IMG/VR virus record: IMGVR_UViG_3300050821_009233
Coordinates: 1 to 38,118 of that record
Strand: one strand, 5' to 3'
Origin: a virus
DNA length: 38,118 nt
The position numbers were made by a program, and so were the translations under genes. Below the pieces are notes generated by a model, which saw only the letters and a list, made by a program, of their open reading frames with translations, made no database searches and was not told the DNA's origin. Positions 28,310 to 35,186 of this stretch are shown piece after piece; the stretch's first letter is position 1; every line of letters begins with the position of its first letter.

Positions 28310-28412
28310 TCAGGGTTCCTCTTCTTTAAGCAGACCGGCCGTTGCCATCTTTGTGGACCGCGGCGCGGCATTCGGGCGTCATGCCCATCGCAATGAGTTC
28401 CTTCGAGGTCAG

Positions 28413-28682
28413 TCAGGCGCCTTTTGCAATGGGATCCCAGACCGGCGCACCATTCGCGCCCTCACTGGTAACAAGCCCGCCGTCCGGAGCAGCGGTAAAG
28501 CGCGGGCCTTTGAGCGCATTCCGGATGAGATGCGCCGCGACCTTGCCCGTGAAAGCCGCCTCGGCGTACTCGTCGCTTTCAAGCAGCCTGGTTATCTGCG
28601 CCCGCGCCTGGTCCTTGCCCTTCTTGCGCTCCCGGCGCAGGAGTTTCGACAGGGCCTTGATCGCCTGGTGTTTTGCTTTCAT
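28413..28682 (-). CDS. Small hypothetical protein overlapping the portal gene's end
   Basis: An 89-residue protein, basic and helical at the start (MKAKHQAIKALSKLLRRERK), ending in a Gly-rich tail. Its start lies 104 nt inside the portal gene in another frame, so the low-complexity portal tail and this protein share sequence. The Arg/Lys-rich helices suggest binding of nucleic acid or another virion protein. The 103-nt stretch 28310-28412 after it has no convincing ORF. Confidence 0.5.
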   Translation of the reverse strand: MKAKHQAIKALSKLLRRERKKGKDQARAQITRLLESDEYAEAAFTGKVAAHLIRNALKGPRFTAAPDGGLVTSEGANGAPVWDPIAKGA

Positions 28683-31209
28683 CGGGAACCTCGATCACGC
28701 GCAGCGTTACTTGCTTCTGTCCCAACAGCACGGCGGCCGCCAGTTTCGCCGCGCCGCTCACAATGATCAGCCTGCCCTTGTTTGACAGCACGGCGGGCTC
28801 GGGGGCGTCAAGCCTGCCGTCGATGGCCTCTTCCACGCGGCCGCGGTGGAGCGTGATTTCATTGGCCAAAACCAGGCTGGCCAGCTCCAGCGTCTTAAAT
28901 TCCCCCTCGGCGTACTGCTCTGGGGTGAAGGTCGGGCGCGTCTCAGTCAGCACTTCGAAGGGCGCCGGAATCTGATCATCCGGACCAATGGGCGGTACGC
29001 CCTGCAGTTTCTCCTTGGCCGCCCCGATCTCCTTGCCTCTGACTCCTTGCGCCGTCTTCTTGTATTCGTCCCCTAGTTCCACACACCAAACTGAAGGTTG
29101 AATGTCAAGCACGCGCGCAAGACAGAGTCGCGTATCACCACTGAACAGATAACAGTCACCTGAATCGAAACAGAGCACGATGGGGGCGCGTACCTTTCCA
29201 GAAAGAAAGTCGGCGAGTATCCGTCGTACCTTTCGCTTTCGGGAATGGGCGACGCGCATAACGTCGGAAAGCTTGGCGACGTCGAGGGAGTTGGTTCCTG
29301 CGATTCGCTTCCAGAGCTTATCCTTGAGGGGGACCAGGCCTCCCTGTCGGAGCTCGTCTCGAAGCTCGTCTGCAGAGCACCGGTATCCCTGCTTATCGAG
29401 TTCTCCGGCGATGCGCTCGGCGTCGGCCTTGGTTTTCTTCGAGCCGAAGTCCGGCTTTTGCCACTTGATCTTGGCGCCTTTTTCTTGCCAGAGCGTGGCG
29501 ACCTTGTCGCTAATGCGGTCATGCTGGTTGGTGTCCTCAAAACCTTGGAGGGCGATGTCTAGTTGCTTGTATAAATCCCGGTCGCCTGGTTCGCTCAGGC
29601 AGCGCGCCGCGACTTCCTCACCGTAGGCTTCCGCGAGGATGGCAAAGCCGGCTTCTTTCGAGAGCCCACCATCACGGACAGCCGCCGCCAATCGGAGGCA
29701 CTCATCAACGCTCGGCTTACCCTGGTCAGCAGATACAGCGGCCGCGCTTTCAGGGTGATCTTCCGGAAGTGCGCCTTTACCTTTCGGACCTTTGGGCTTT
29801 CCACCAGCCACACCCCGGCCGGCATTTCCGTTTGCTCCACCACCAGCGCCTTGCCCGGGCATCGGCTTCGCGGGCGGGTTGCCCGAGGCGTCGAGGACCT
29901 GCTGGTTCGTGGGCAGAGTGGGCTTTTTCGCCCATTCGGCCGATTCCTGGCCGTCTGCAATCCTGGCTTCGTCCCGGAGGGTGATCCCCGCTTGGACGTA
30001 GGCGACGGTTTTCTTGACCTTGGCATCTTCGTCATCGGGGATCGGGTTGTCGGATGCTACGAACAAGCGGCCACTATCGTCATACCACGGCATCACGACG
30101 CGGTTGATCGTTTCGTCCTGGTTGATGACGCGAGGGCGCACGGCAAAGCGCGCGTGCTGATCGAGCGAGGCCTCCAAATTGGCGAGGTTGGTGTCCTTCG
30201 TGGCCAGCGCCTGGGGCACGCCGTAAGCGTCGAAAATCTGGTCTCGGTTGATGCCCATCGCCTCGAAGACGCCGAGGTCCACGGGCGACCAGCCCAGGGG
30301 CTGCAGCTTCATGCCGCTCTCGGTAACCATCAAGCCGCCAAAGCCGGCCGCGCGGAATTTGGTGTTGAGCCGCGTCTCCAGGCGTTTCTGCTCGTATTCC
30401 CCGATTGCCTCCTCGGGCGAAAGGATCGCGTCGGGCCGGGCCTGGTTGTCGAGCAGGGCCTGGTAGTGGCCGATAAACTGCTCGTTGACGTTCACATGCT
30501 CGATCAGGGCCCACAAAGGCGACATGCCCAGCGCGTAGGGTTCCCAGGGGTTGAACATCCGATAGTGGACGATGTCCGCCGGGTCGATCTTGACCAGCGT
30601 GCGGGCGCCCGCAAAGGCGTAGTAATCCACCAGCTCCTTGGCATTGGGATCGACGCGCACGGGCCAGACCTGGTGCGCCGGCAAGGGCCACAGCTCGGTA
30701 GGCACTCCCAGGCGGTCACGCGCGCCTACGTACTCGTAGGCATTGCCCACGATGTCCATGTAGCTGCTGCGCGTGATGCTCAGAAAGTGCGAATCGTAAT
30801 AAGGATTTGGCCGCGCCGTGAGATCAAGGTAGCGGTGATCGGTGACCTCCTCCACGTCGGTGTCGCCGGCGATCCGCCCGGACATGCTCGACTGGGAGCG
30901 GAGGTATTCCTGCTTCTGGTTCGAGAGGCCCTTGATCTTGCATTTGGGCCGCGGCTCTCCGCGGCGCGTTTGCACGTAGAGCTTGCGCGCCACGCATGCG
31001 CCCGCCTCGGCGTTCAGGCGCACGCAGGTGTAGACGGCGTTCCGGTACTGGGCGACGAGCTCGGCCGGCGTGGGGATGCGCTGTTTCTTGTACCGATCGG
31101 TGTAAGCCGGCCCGTAAGCCGTGCCGCCCGTGCCGTACAAACCGAGGCCCTGGACGGGGCTTTTGACGTGCAGGCCGGAGGAGGATACTTGCAGTTGGGT
31201 GGTTTCCAT
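28579..31209 (-). CDS. HK97-type portal protein with a long C-terminal ParB-like extension
   Basis: A 876-residue protein from ATG 31207-31209 (no Shine-Dalgarno). Residues about 45-440 are the portal core: RNAVYTCVRLNAEA (56-69), IVGNAYEYV (153-161), WPLPAHQVWPV (174-184), the DIVHYRMFNP segment (212-221), GMSPLWALIEHVN (228-240), and NRDQIFDAYGVPQALA (321-336). Portal rings form the DNA entry vertex. A Gly/Pro/Lys-rich linker (440-490) leads to an extension of about 380 residues. Two parts resemble ParB/sulfiredoxin-type loops: APIVLCFDSGDCYLFSGDTR (675-694) and IIVSGAAKLAAAVLLGQ (815-831). The usual portal length is 400-550, so this is a fusion. A helical basic region (635-670) precedes the first ParB-like motif. 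The role of the extension is unknown. Confidence 0.85.
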   Translation of the reverse strand: METTQLQVSSSGLHVKSPVQGLGLYGTGGTAYGPAYTDRYKKQRIPTPAELVAQYRNAVYTCVRLNAEAGACVARKLYVQTRRGEPRPKCKIKGLSNQKQEYLRSQSSMSGRIAGDTDVEEVTDHRYLDLTARPNPYYDSHFLSITRSSYMDIVGNAYEYVGARDRLGVPTELWPLPAHQVWPVRVDPNAKELVDYYAFAGARTLVKIDPADIVHYRMFNPWEPYALGMSPLWALIEHVNVNEQFIGHYQALLDNQARPDAILSPEEAIGEYEQKRLETRLNTKFRAAGFGGLMVTESGMKLQPLGWSPVDLGVFEAMGINRDQIFDAYGVPQALATKDTNLANLEASLDQHARFAVRPRVINQDETINRVVMPWYDDSGRLFVASDNPIPDDEDAKVKKTVAYVQAGITLRDEARIADGQESAEWAKKPTLPTNQQVLDASGNPPAKPMPGQGAGGGANGNAGRGVAGGKPKGPKGKGALPEDHPESAAAVSADQGKPSVDECLRLAAAVRDGGLSKEAGFAILAEAYGEEVAARCLSEPGDRDLYKQLDIALQGFEDTNQHDRISDKVATLWQEKGAKIKWQKPDFGSKKTKADAERIAGELDKQGYRCSADELRDELRQGGLVPLKDKLWKRIAGTNSLDVAKLSDVMRVAHSRKRKVRRILADFLSGKVRAPIVLCFDSGDCYLFSGDTRLCLARVLDIQPSVWCVELGDEYKKTAQGVRGKEIGAAKEKLQGVPPIGPDDQIPAPFEVLTETRPTFTPEQYAEGEFKTLELASLVLANEITLHRGRVEEAIDGRLDAPEPAVLSNKGRLIIVSGAAKLAAAVLLGQKQVTLRVIEVPDESKTPGDQGPVETPAPGAQEGQGPGAGADNQAA

Positions 31210-31215
31210 TAGAAT
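31210..31215 (+). promoter_or_regulatory. -10 box TAGAAT for the 31236 gene
   Basis: TAGAAT lies 20 nt before ATG 31236. A possible TTGCAG at 31189-31194 is only 15 nt upstream, shorter than normal spacing. It is followed by an AGGAGG ribosome site (31225-31230), so unlike the other plus-strand genes this mRNA would have a short leader. Confidence 0.45.
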
Positions 31216-31235
31216 GACGTGCAAAGGAGGGGGCG

Positions 31236-31526
31236 ATGCCGCATGCTCTGATGGCACAGCATGAAGAAAATCCGCACAGGCAACCGCTGCTCTTGAGTGC
31301 GCGCTTTCGCTGCGACTGCGCGGCCAATGAGGTGCTAACGGTCCAGACGGTGATCGATCTTAATTTGCCCGACGATGTCCTGGAGTGGACCTTGCGGCTA
31401 CTCGTTCTCGACGTGCGCCGCGAGGTCCGGCAGCACATGACTCGAGCCTCGCCAGATCCGGCGGAGGCAGCTGCCCTCGCCGGCATTAACGAGCGGATCC
31501 GCACGGCCGAGCATCTCGGCGTCTAG
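31236..31526 (+). CDS. Opposite-strand hypothetical protein between portal and large terminase (moron candidate)
   Basis: A 96-residue protein with a strong AGGAGG Shine-Dalgarno ahead of its ATG, the best ribosome site of the window. The N-terminus has FRCDCAANEVLTVQ (about 24-37). A middle helix-rich region holds LPDDVLEWTLRLLVLDVRRE, and the end is charged. No zinc pair, membrane span or family was seen. It reads against the packaging genes, its stop overlaps that of the large terminase by 4 nt, and it has its own -10 box. This is the typical layout of an expressed cargo gene. Function is unknown. Confidence 0.65.
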   Translation: MPHALMAQHEENPHRQPLLLSARFRCDCAANEVLTVQTVIDLNLPDDVLEWTLRLLVLDVRREVRQHMTRASPDPAEAAALAGINERIRTAEHLGV

Positions 31527-33004
31527 CGCCAGCTTTCCCAGCCATAGTCGCGCAAATGCTCCTGGTTCAGCCGGCGCTGCTCTTCTGCCTCTGTCTCCGT
31601 CCGCTCGGGTTTCTCGGGTTTGCTGAAGCGCGTCTGCTTCATCGGCTTGCGATAAGCTTCAGGGCTTTCTGGATCCAGACTCGCCGGCGATGGCGGGGTT
31701 GGATCCGGCGGGGGCTCGGGTATGCCTTGCGGCCGGCGGCCGCGGTCGATGCCCATCACCATGTAACGCAACGCGTCGGGGGCGTGATCGTTTTCCTTGA
31801 CGGGGTCATCTTTACTGGTTGTCTTCTCGGGATCGTAGTGATAGAGCCCTAATTCTCGAATCAAATTCGGGCAAGTGCGGTGGACGAACAGGCGCCCTGT
31901 CCCCATGCGTGCGCCCACGGCGCGGATCCCATCGGTAACGGCCTTGTCGGCAGCCCGGCAGCGAATGCCGCCGCGCCTGAGTTTTTCGATCGACTGCGGA
32001 TTGGCGCTGTCGCAGAAAGTCAGGTCCATGCCCCATTTGTCACAGAGCGGCCGCGCCTTAGCCGCCAACACTTCATCGGTCATGTGCGAGCCGTACACTT
32101 CCGCCACGACATGCAAGACGTCGTCCGGCGTCAGAACCCCTGTCAGCAAACAACTGGGGTTATGCCAGCCGAAGTCCGCGCCGCCAAACGCTCTGAGTTT
32201 GTCCCAATCTCCGCCCTGGGGAGACTGCTTCAAATCGACAGGGTCGATGATGCAGGCCTCGTAACCGGGGTAGACCAGGCCCATCATCTGGGTGAACGAG
32301 CAGTAATACTCCTGCTGGACGTAGAGCTCGCCATAAGACGCCCGGTCGTTCTCGATCACGGTCTTGTCGAGGCGAGGGCAATCGTCGGCGGTGATGCGTA
32401 CGCGTTTCCAGTCCGCCGGCTTCGGGCGCGGGTTGCCCTGCTCATCGACCGAGGCCCACTCGCGATAGAAGTAACCTTGCTTGCCGTACGGCGTGGACAG
32501 GCAAATCAGCTTGCACGGCCGCGTCTTCAAGGCCAGCATGGGCGAGATCGATTTGAACAGCTCATCTTCCACGCGCGAGGCTTCGTCCACGATGATCAGG
32601 TCCGGCGTCCACCCGACCGCGGAGTCGGGGTTGCCGGTCATCGGCATGATGCGCGAGCCGTTCTGAAAATCGAGGATCGACGTCTTGTCCGTGCCGCGCC
32701 GTACGGGCCGGCCCAACTTCTTATAGAGCGTCTCCAGCGTATAGAGCAGCTCGTCGGATTGCTTCCCCGCGGGCGCGAAGATCAGCGTAAGCGTGGGCTT
32801 GTCCTTCTGCGAGAACATCGCCGTGTGCAAAGCCTTGATGGCGGCGCAGGTTGTCTTCCCTGAGCGGCGCGAGCAGTTGAGCAAGGCGCGGCGATAGTCC
32901 GACTGTAGAAATTCGACCTGCCAGGGATCGGGGTCCAGGCCCAGGTCCTCCAGCATGGCCGCGGCGTCGTACGACCAGTAATCAACCCGAAACTTGCTCG
33001 CCAT
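31523..33004 (-). CDS. terL: Large terminase subunit (ATPase-nuclease)
   Basis: A 493-residue protein. The ATPase domain has Walker A CSRRSGKTT (44-52, Lys50), Walker B LIIVDE (136-141), and an ICLSTPYGKQGYFY coupling motif near 169-182. The C-terminal nuclease domain has GGADFGWHNPS, FCDSANPQSIEKL and ENDHAPDALRYM, the Asp residues of the RNase H-like fold. This motor cuts and packages DNA with the small subunit and docks on the portal. It overlaps the small subunit gene by 23 nt. The C-terminal Pro/Glu/Arg tail (about 435-493) is variable. All catalytic motifs are intact. Confidence 0.95.
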   Translation of the reverse strand: MASKFRVDYWSYDAAAMLEDLGLDPDPWQVEFLQSDYRRALLNCSRRSGKTTCAAIKALHTAMFSQKDKPTLTLIFAPAGKQSDELLYTLETLYKKLGRPVRRGTDKTSILDFQNGSRIMPMTGNPDSAVGWTPDLIIVDEASRVEDELFKSISPMLALKTRPCKLICLSTPYGKQGYFYREWASVDEQGNPRPKPADWKRVRITADDCPRLDKTVIENDRASYGELYVQQEYYCSFTQMMGLVYPGYEACIIDPVDLKQSPQGGDWDKLRAFGGADFGWHNPSCLLTGVLTPDDVLHVVAEVYGSHMTDEVLAAKARPLCDKWGMDLTFCDSANPQSIEKLRRGGIRCRAADKAVTDGIRAVGARMGTGRLFVHRTCPNLIRELGLYHYDPEKTTSKDDPVKENDHAPDALRYMVMGIDRGRRPQGIPEPPPDPTPPSPASLDPESPEAYRKPMKQTRFSKPEKPERTETEAEEQRRLNQEHLRDYGWESWR

Positions 33005-33572
33005 TCAGTTGTTCGCGGATGAGTTTGCCGACGGCTGCTTTTTTGTCCGGTGTGTCGGCCAGGATTTGCCCGAGGCGGATGAAGAACTCGCGGCGCTGTT
33101 CGTCGCTGTTGTTGACGGTGACATTCACTTGCGGGCCGTCCGCCCCAACCATGCCCAGGTGCCGAGCAAGATCTCGAATAGCCGCCAGCTTGTCGTAAAG
33201 CTTGATCGTGGTGCCGTACTTGCCGCCGGCGATTTCCTTGATGCAACGCGAGGCGCCGGGCGGCAATAAGTTTTTGGGCGTCGCGCGGACACTGGTTTCA
33301 TCCCACCAGCCATACGTATCCATGTCGGCATTTGCGATGGCGGCCAGCTCGGCCAACACCTCTTCGGCTTTCATCTGGCTCTTCTCGGCACGGCGAGCCA
33401 GGGCCTCTTTGACGGCCGCCGCAACACTAGCATTTGCTAACAGCCTTGCCCCTTGCTCATTGGCTGTCTTCTTCGAATAGCCGGCGCGGATGGCGGCCTG
33501 GGTGGCGTTGAGGTCGATCAGGTATTCCTGGACGAATCGCTCTTGCTTCGGGGTCAGGCCGGTTCGTGGCAT
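32982..33572 (-). CDS. terS: Small terminase subunit (Terminase_2 family)
   Basis: A 196-residue protein. The N-terminus LTPKQERFVQEYLIDLNATQ, then AAIRAGYSKKTANEQGARLL, is the signature of the terminase_2 small subunit with its DNA-binding helix-turn-helix. The C-terminal half is helical and likely oligomerises (about 120-196). It recognises the phage DNA for packaging. It lies just upstream of terL, overlapping it by 23 nt. The start is ATG 33570-33572, which itself overlaps the upstream gene by 19 nt. Confidence 0.92.
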   Translation of the reverse strand: MPRTGLTPKQERFVQEYLIDLNATQAAIRAGYSKKTANEQGARLLANASVAAAVKEALARRAEKSQMKAEEVLAELAAIANADMDTYGWWDETSVRATPKNLLPPGASRCIKEIAGGKYGTTIKLYDKLAAIRDLARHLGMVGADGPQVNVTVNNSDEQRREFFIRLGQILADTPDKKAAVGKLIREQLNGEQVSG

Positions 33573-33814
33573 ACGTTGCCCTTTTCGTCGATTGCCACAT
33601 GCGCCACTTCCTTGGTGCGCACGGGCGTTTCTGCGTCGCGCAGGATTTGCTCCAGCGGCTCCAGCTCGGCGTTGTCGAGGGCGCGCTGGACGTAGACCAT
33701 TACGATGTTGCGCATCTGGAAATCAATCACCAGGCGATGCACCGGTCCTTTGATGCCCAGCGCGTCGCACATTCTCTTGGCGGCGCCACAGCCGCGCGTC
33801 GGACAAAATGCCAT
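33554..33814 (-). CDS. Small hypothetical protein with Cys motif
   Basis: An 86-residue product from ATG 33812-33814, chosen because AGAGGAA lies at a good distance upstream. It begins MAFCPTRGCGAAKRMC. The rest (KGPVHRLVIDFQMRNIVMVY and on) is strand/helix with no named family. It overlaps the upstream gene by 92 nt and terS by 19 nt. A start at 33772 would reduce the overlap. Function is unknown; it may be a packaging-region accessory protein. Confidence 0.6.
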   Translation of the reverse strand: MAFCPTRGCGAAKRMCDALGIKGPVHRLVIDFQMRNIVMVYVQRALDNAELEPLEQILRDAETPVRTKEVAHVAIDEKGNVCHEPA

Positions 33815-34037
33815 CGGTTGGTTCCTCTGCAAGTTTCGCTTTCCACTTTCGACACCAGTCATCCGCCATCACCAGGGGCCACCTTCCCACCGGGAGGGTC
33901 GTAATCACCTTGCCCTCGGCGTCGCAGATCTCCTCCATCACCACGCCCGGCGGATGGAATCGGCAGGTCCCCATGTTCTGAGGGGCGCCCGCGGGCACGT
34001 CTCCTGAATAGCGGCAAGTCTTACAGCTCTTCGTCAT
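33723..34037 (-). CDS. Cys-rich small protein with likely zinc site
   Basis: A 104-residue product from ATG 34035-34037; the frame upstream overlaps the preceding gene. It starts MTKSCKTCRYSGDVPAGAP, with CKTC (5-8), a Cys near 25 and DWC near 61-63. This resembles the zinc-binding start of small phage proteins often found near terminase genes, with a C...C...H/C arrangement. The C-terminal part is basic (RRQENVRRAGHQR) and overlaps the next gene. Function is unknown. Confidence 0.6.
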   Translation of the reverse strand: MTKSCKTCRYSGDVPAGAPQNMGTCRFHPPGVVMEEICDAEGKVITTLPVGRWPLVMADDWCRKWKAKLAEEPTDGILSDARLWRRQENVRRAGHQRTGASPGD

Positions 34038-34597
34038 GGCGTGGCTTGTTCCTGAGCGATGGTCAAGGTTCCCTGCGCAAGGCAAGTCGAGGCGCCGTTG
34101 TCATACCTGCGCGCCTCCCAGAACCAGGGCGTTGTTTGTATGGTCAGGCCCGAGGTGTCCGCCTTGGCCAGCGATACCGTGAAAATGCCGTTGAGCGCAT
34201 CGGTGATTACTAACCCGCCCGTGCCGCCGTTGTCCTTGGTCACTGAGACAGTCCCGCCCGAGGTTGCGCGCAACATCCAGCGAATCCACCAGCCGGTAAT
34301 GTTCGTGGGCACGTCGGGGATGCAGGGGAAAGGGATGTCCTCTCCGCGGACCATTGAGAATTCTTGACCGAGCGCGGCCATGGGCGTGGCTCTCCAGACA
34401 ATCGTGCGCTGAGGCGATTGGTTCCAATTGACGGTTCGCGCCGAGACGTTCCAGCGCAGGAGGTATTGCGCCAGCGACCAGCGCAAATAGACAATGCGTA
34501 TCGGCGGGGCCGACGCGGGGGCCCGCGGGCCAGCCCAGGTGACACTGGTAAAGGTGCGGCTGCCAAAGGTTTTCGAGGCGAACGTGCCCTTGGCCAT
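34034..34597 (-). CDS. Probable baseplate/fibre-associated protein (BppU-N-like)
   Basis: A 187-residue beta-rich protein. The C-terminal domain (about 80-187) has a pattern I associate with the BppU N-terminal-type Ig-like domain: VRGEDIPFPCIPDVPTNITG, then WMLRATSGGTVSVTKDN, NGIFTVSLAKADTSGL and STCLAQGTLTI. The first third is basic and aromatic, including two WN motifs. It lies among virion-type genes between tail fibre and terminase. The fold is inferred from strand pattern. It overlaps the next gene by 4 nt. Confidence 0.55.
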   Translation of the reverse strand: MAKGTFASKTFGSRTFTSVTWAGPRAPASAPPIRIVYLRWSLAQYLLRWNVSARTVNWNQSPQRTIVWRATPMAALGQEFSMVRGEDIPFPCIPDVPTNITGWWIRWMLRATSGGTVSVTKDNGGTGGLVITDALNGIFTVSLAKADTSGLTIQTTPWFWEARRYDNGASTCLAQGTLTIAQEQATP

Positions 34598-34600
34598 GGC

Positions 34601-35179
34601 CTACCCGTAAACAATGGCCGTGCGGTTGCCGACACTATCCACGGTGATCGTCAGAACGGCCGTTGCGCCGTCGAAGCCAAGGAAAGTTTCCGTTCCCGAG
34701 CCGGCGCCGCTCACTTTGCCCGCGGTCGATGCCCAGATTTGCTCGATACGCGAGCGCGCCCCGTTGGTGGAATCGAAGAGGTTCACGCTGGGCAGTTGCA
34801 CGATGTGATCTTCCTGGGTCATGTTGGCCACGCCCAGGATGGTGACAATCAAATAGCGGGCGCCGCCAACTGCCCAGCGTGAGTTTTCGAACTGCACTTC
34901 CAGGAGGCCGGGGTGCTTTACATCATCGACCAACTTTAAGCGGCAGTGCCCCGCCGTCGGCGCAACCCATGTCCCCAAGGTGGTGATCGTGTCGATAGTC
35001 CCGCCGGCCTGGGTGTAGCTGGTGCTGGCGGATTCATTGTCCGCGATAGCGCTAATGCGCAGGCCAGCGCTGGCGTTGGTCACTCCCGTCAAGCCACCGT
35101 TATCCGTGCGCGTGGAGTCTCTTGCTTTGAGGCGCAGACTGACAGCGCCGATGCCGTTCCAGTAGGTCAGAAAGGCCAT
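34601..35179 (-). CDS. Probable tail or fibre-associated structural protein
   Basis: A 192-residue beta-rich protein. It has an N-terminal region (GAVSLRLKARDSTRTD) and a middle with PGLLEVQFENSRWAVGGARY and VTILGVANMTQEDHIVQLP, a layout seen in small proteins next to tail-fibre genes. It directly follows the large fibre-like gene (7 nt gap). Such proteins may attach or cap fibres. The assignment is weak and by pattern only. Confidence 0.55.
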   Translation of the reverse strand: MAFLTYWNGIGAVSLRLKARDSTRTDNGGLTGVTNASAGLRISAIADNESASTSYTQAGGTIDTITTLGTWVAPTAGHCRLKLVDDVKHPGLLEVQFENSRWAVGGARYLIVTILGVANMTQEDHIVQLPSVNLFDSTNGARSRIEQIWASTAGKVSGAGSGTETFLGFDGATAVLTITVDSVGNRTAIVYG

Positions 35180-35186
35180 AGGTTCC

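Noticed and set aside
29755-31212. Plus-strand 485-codon open frame opposite the portal gene
   Set aside because: It is antisense to strongly matching portal sequence, has a composition typical of GC-rich shadows, and shows no motif.
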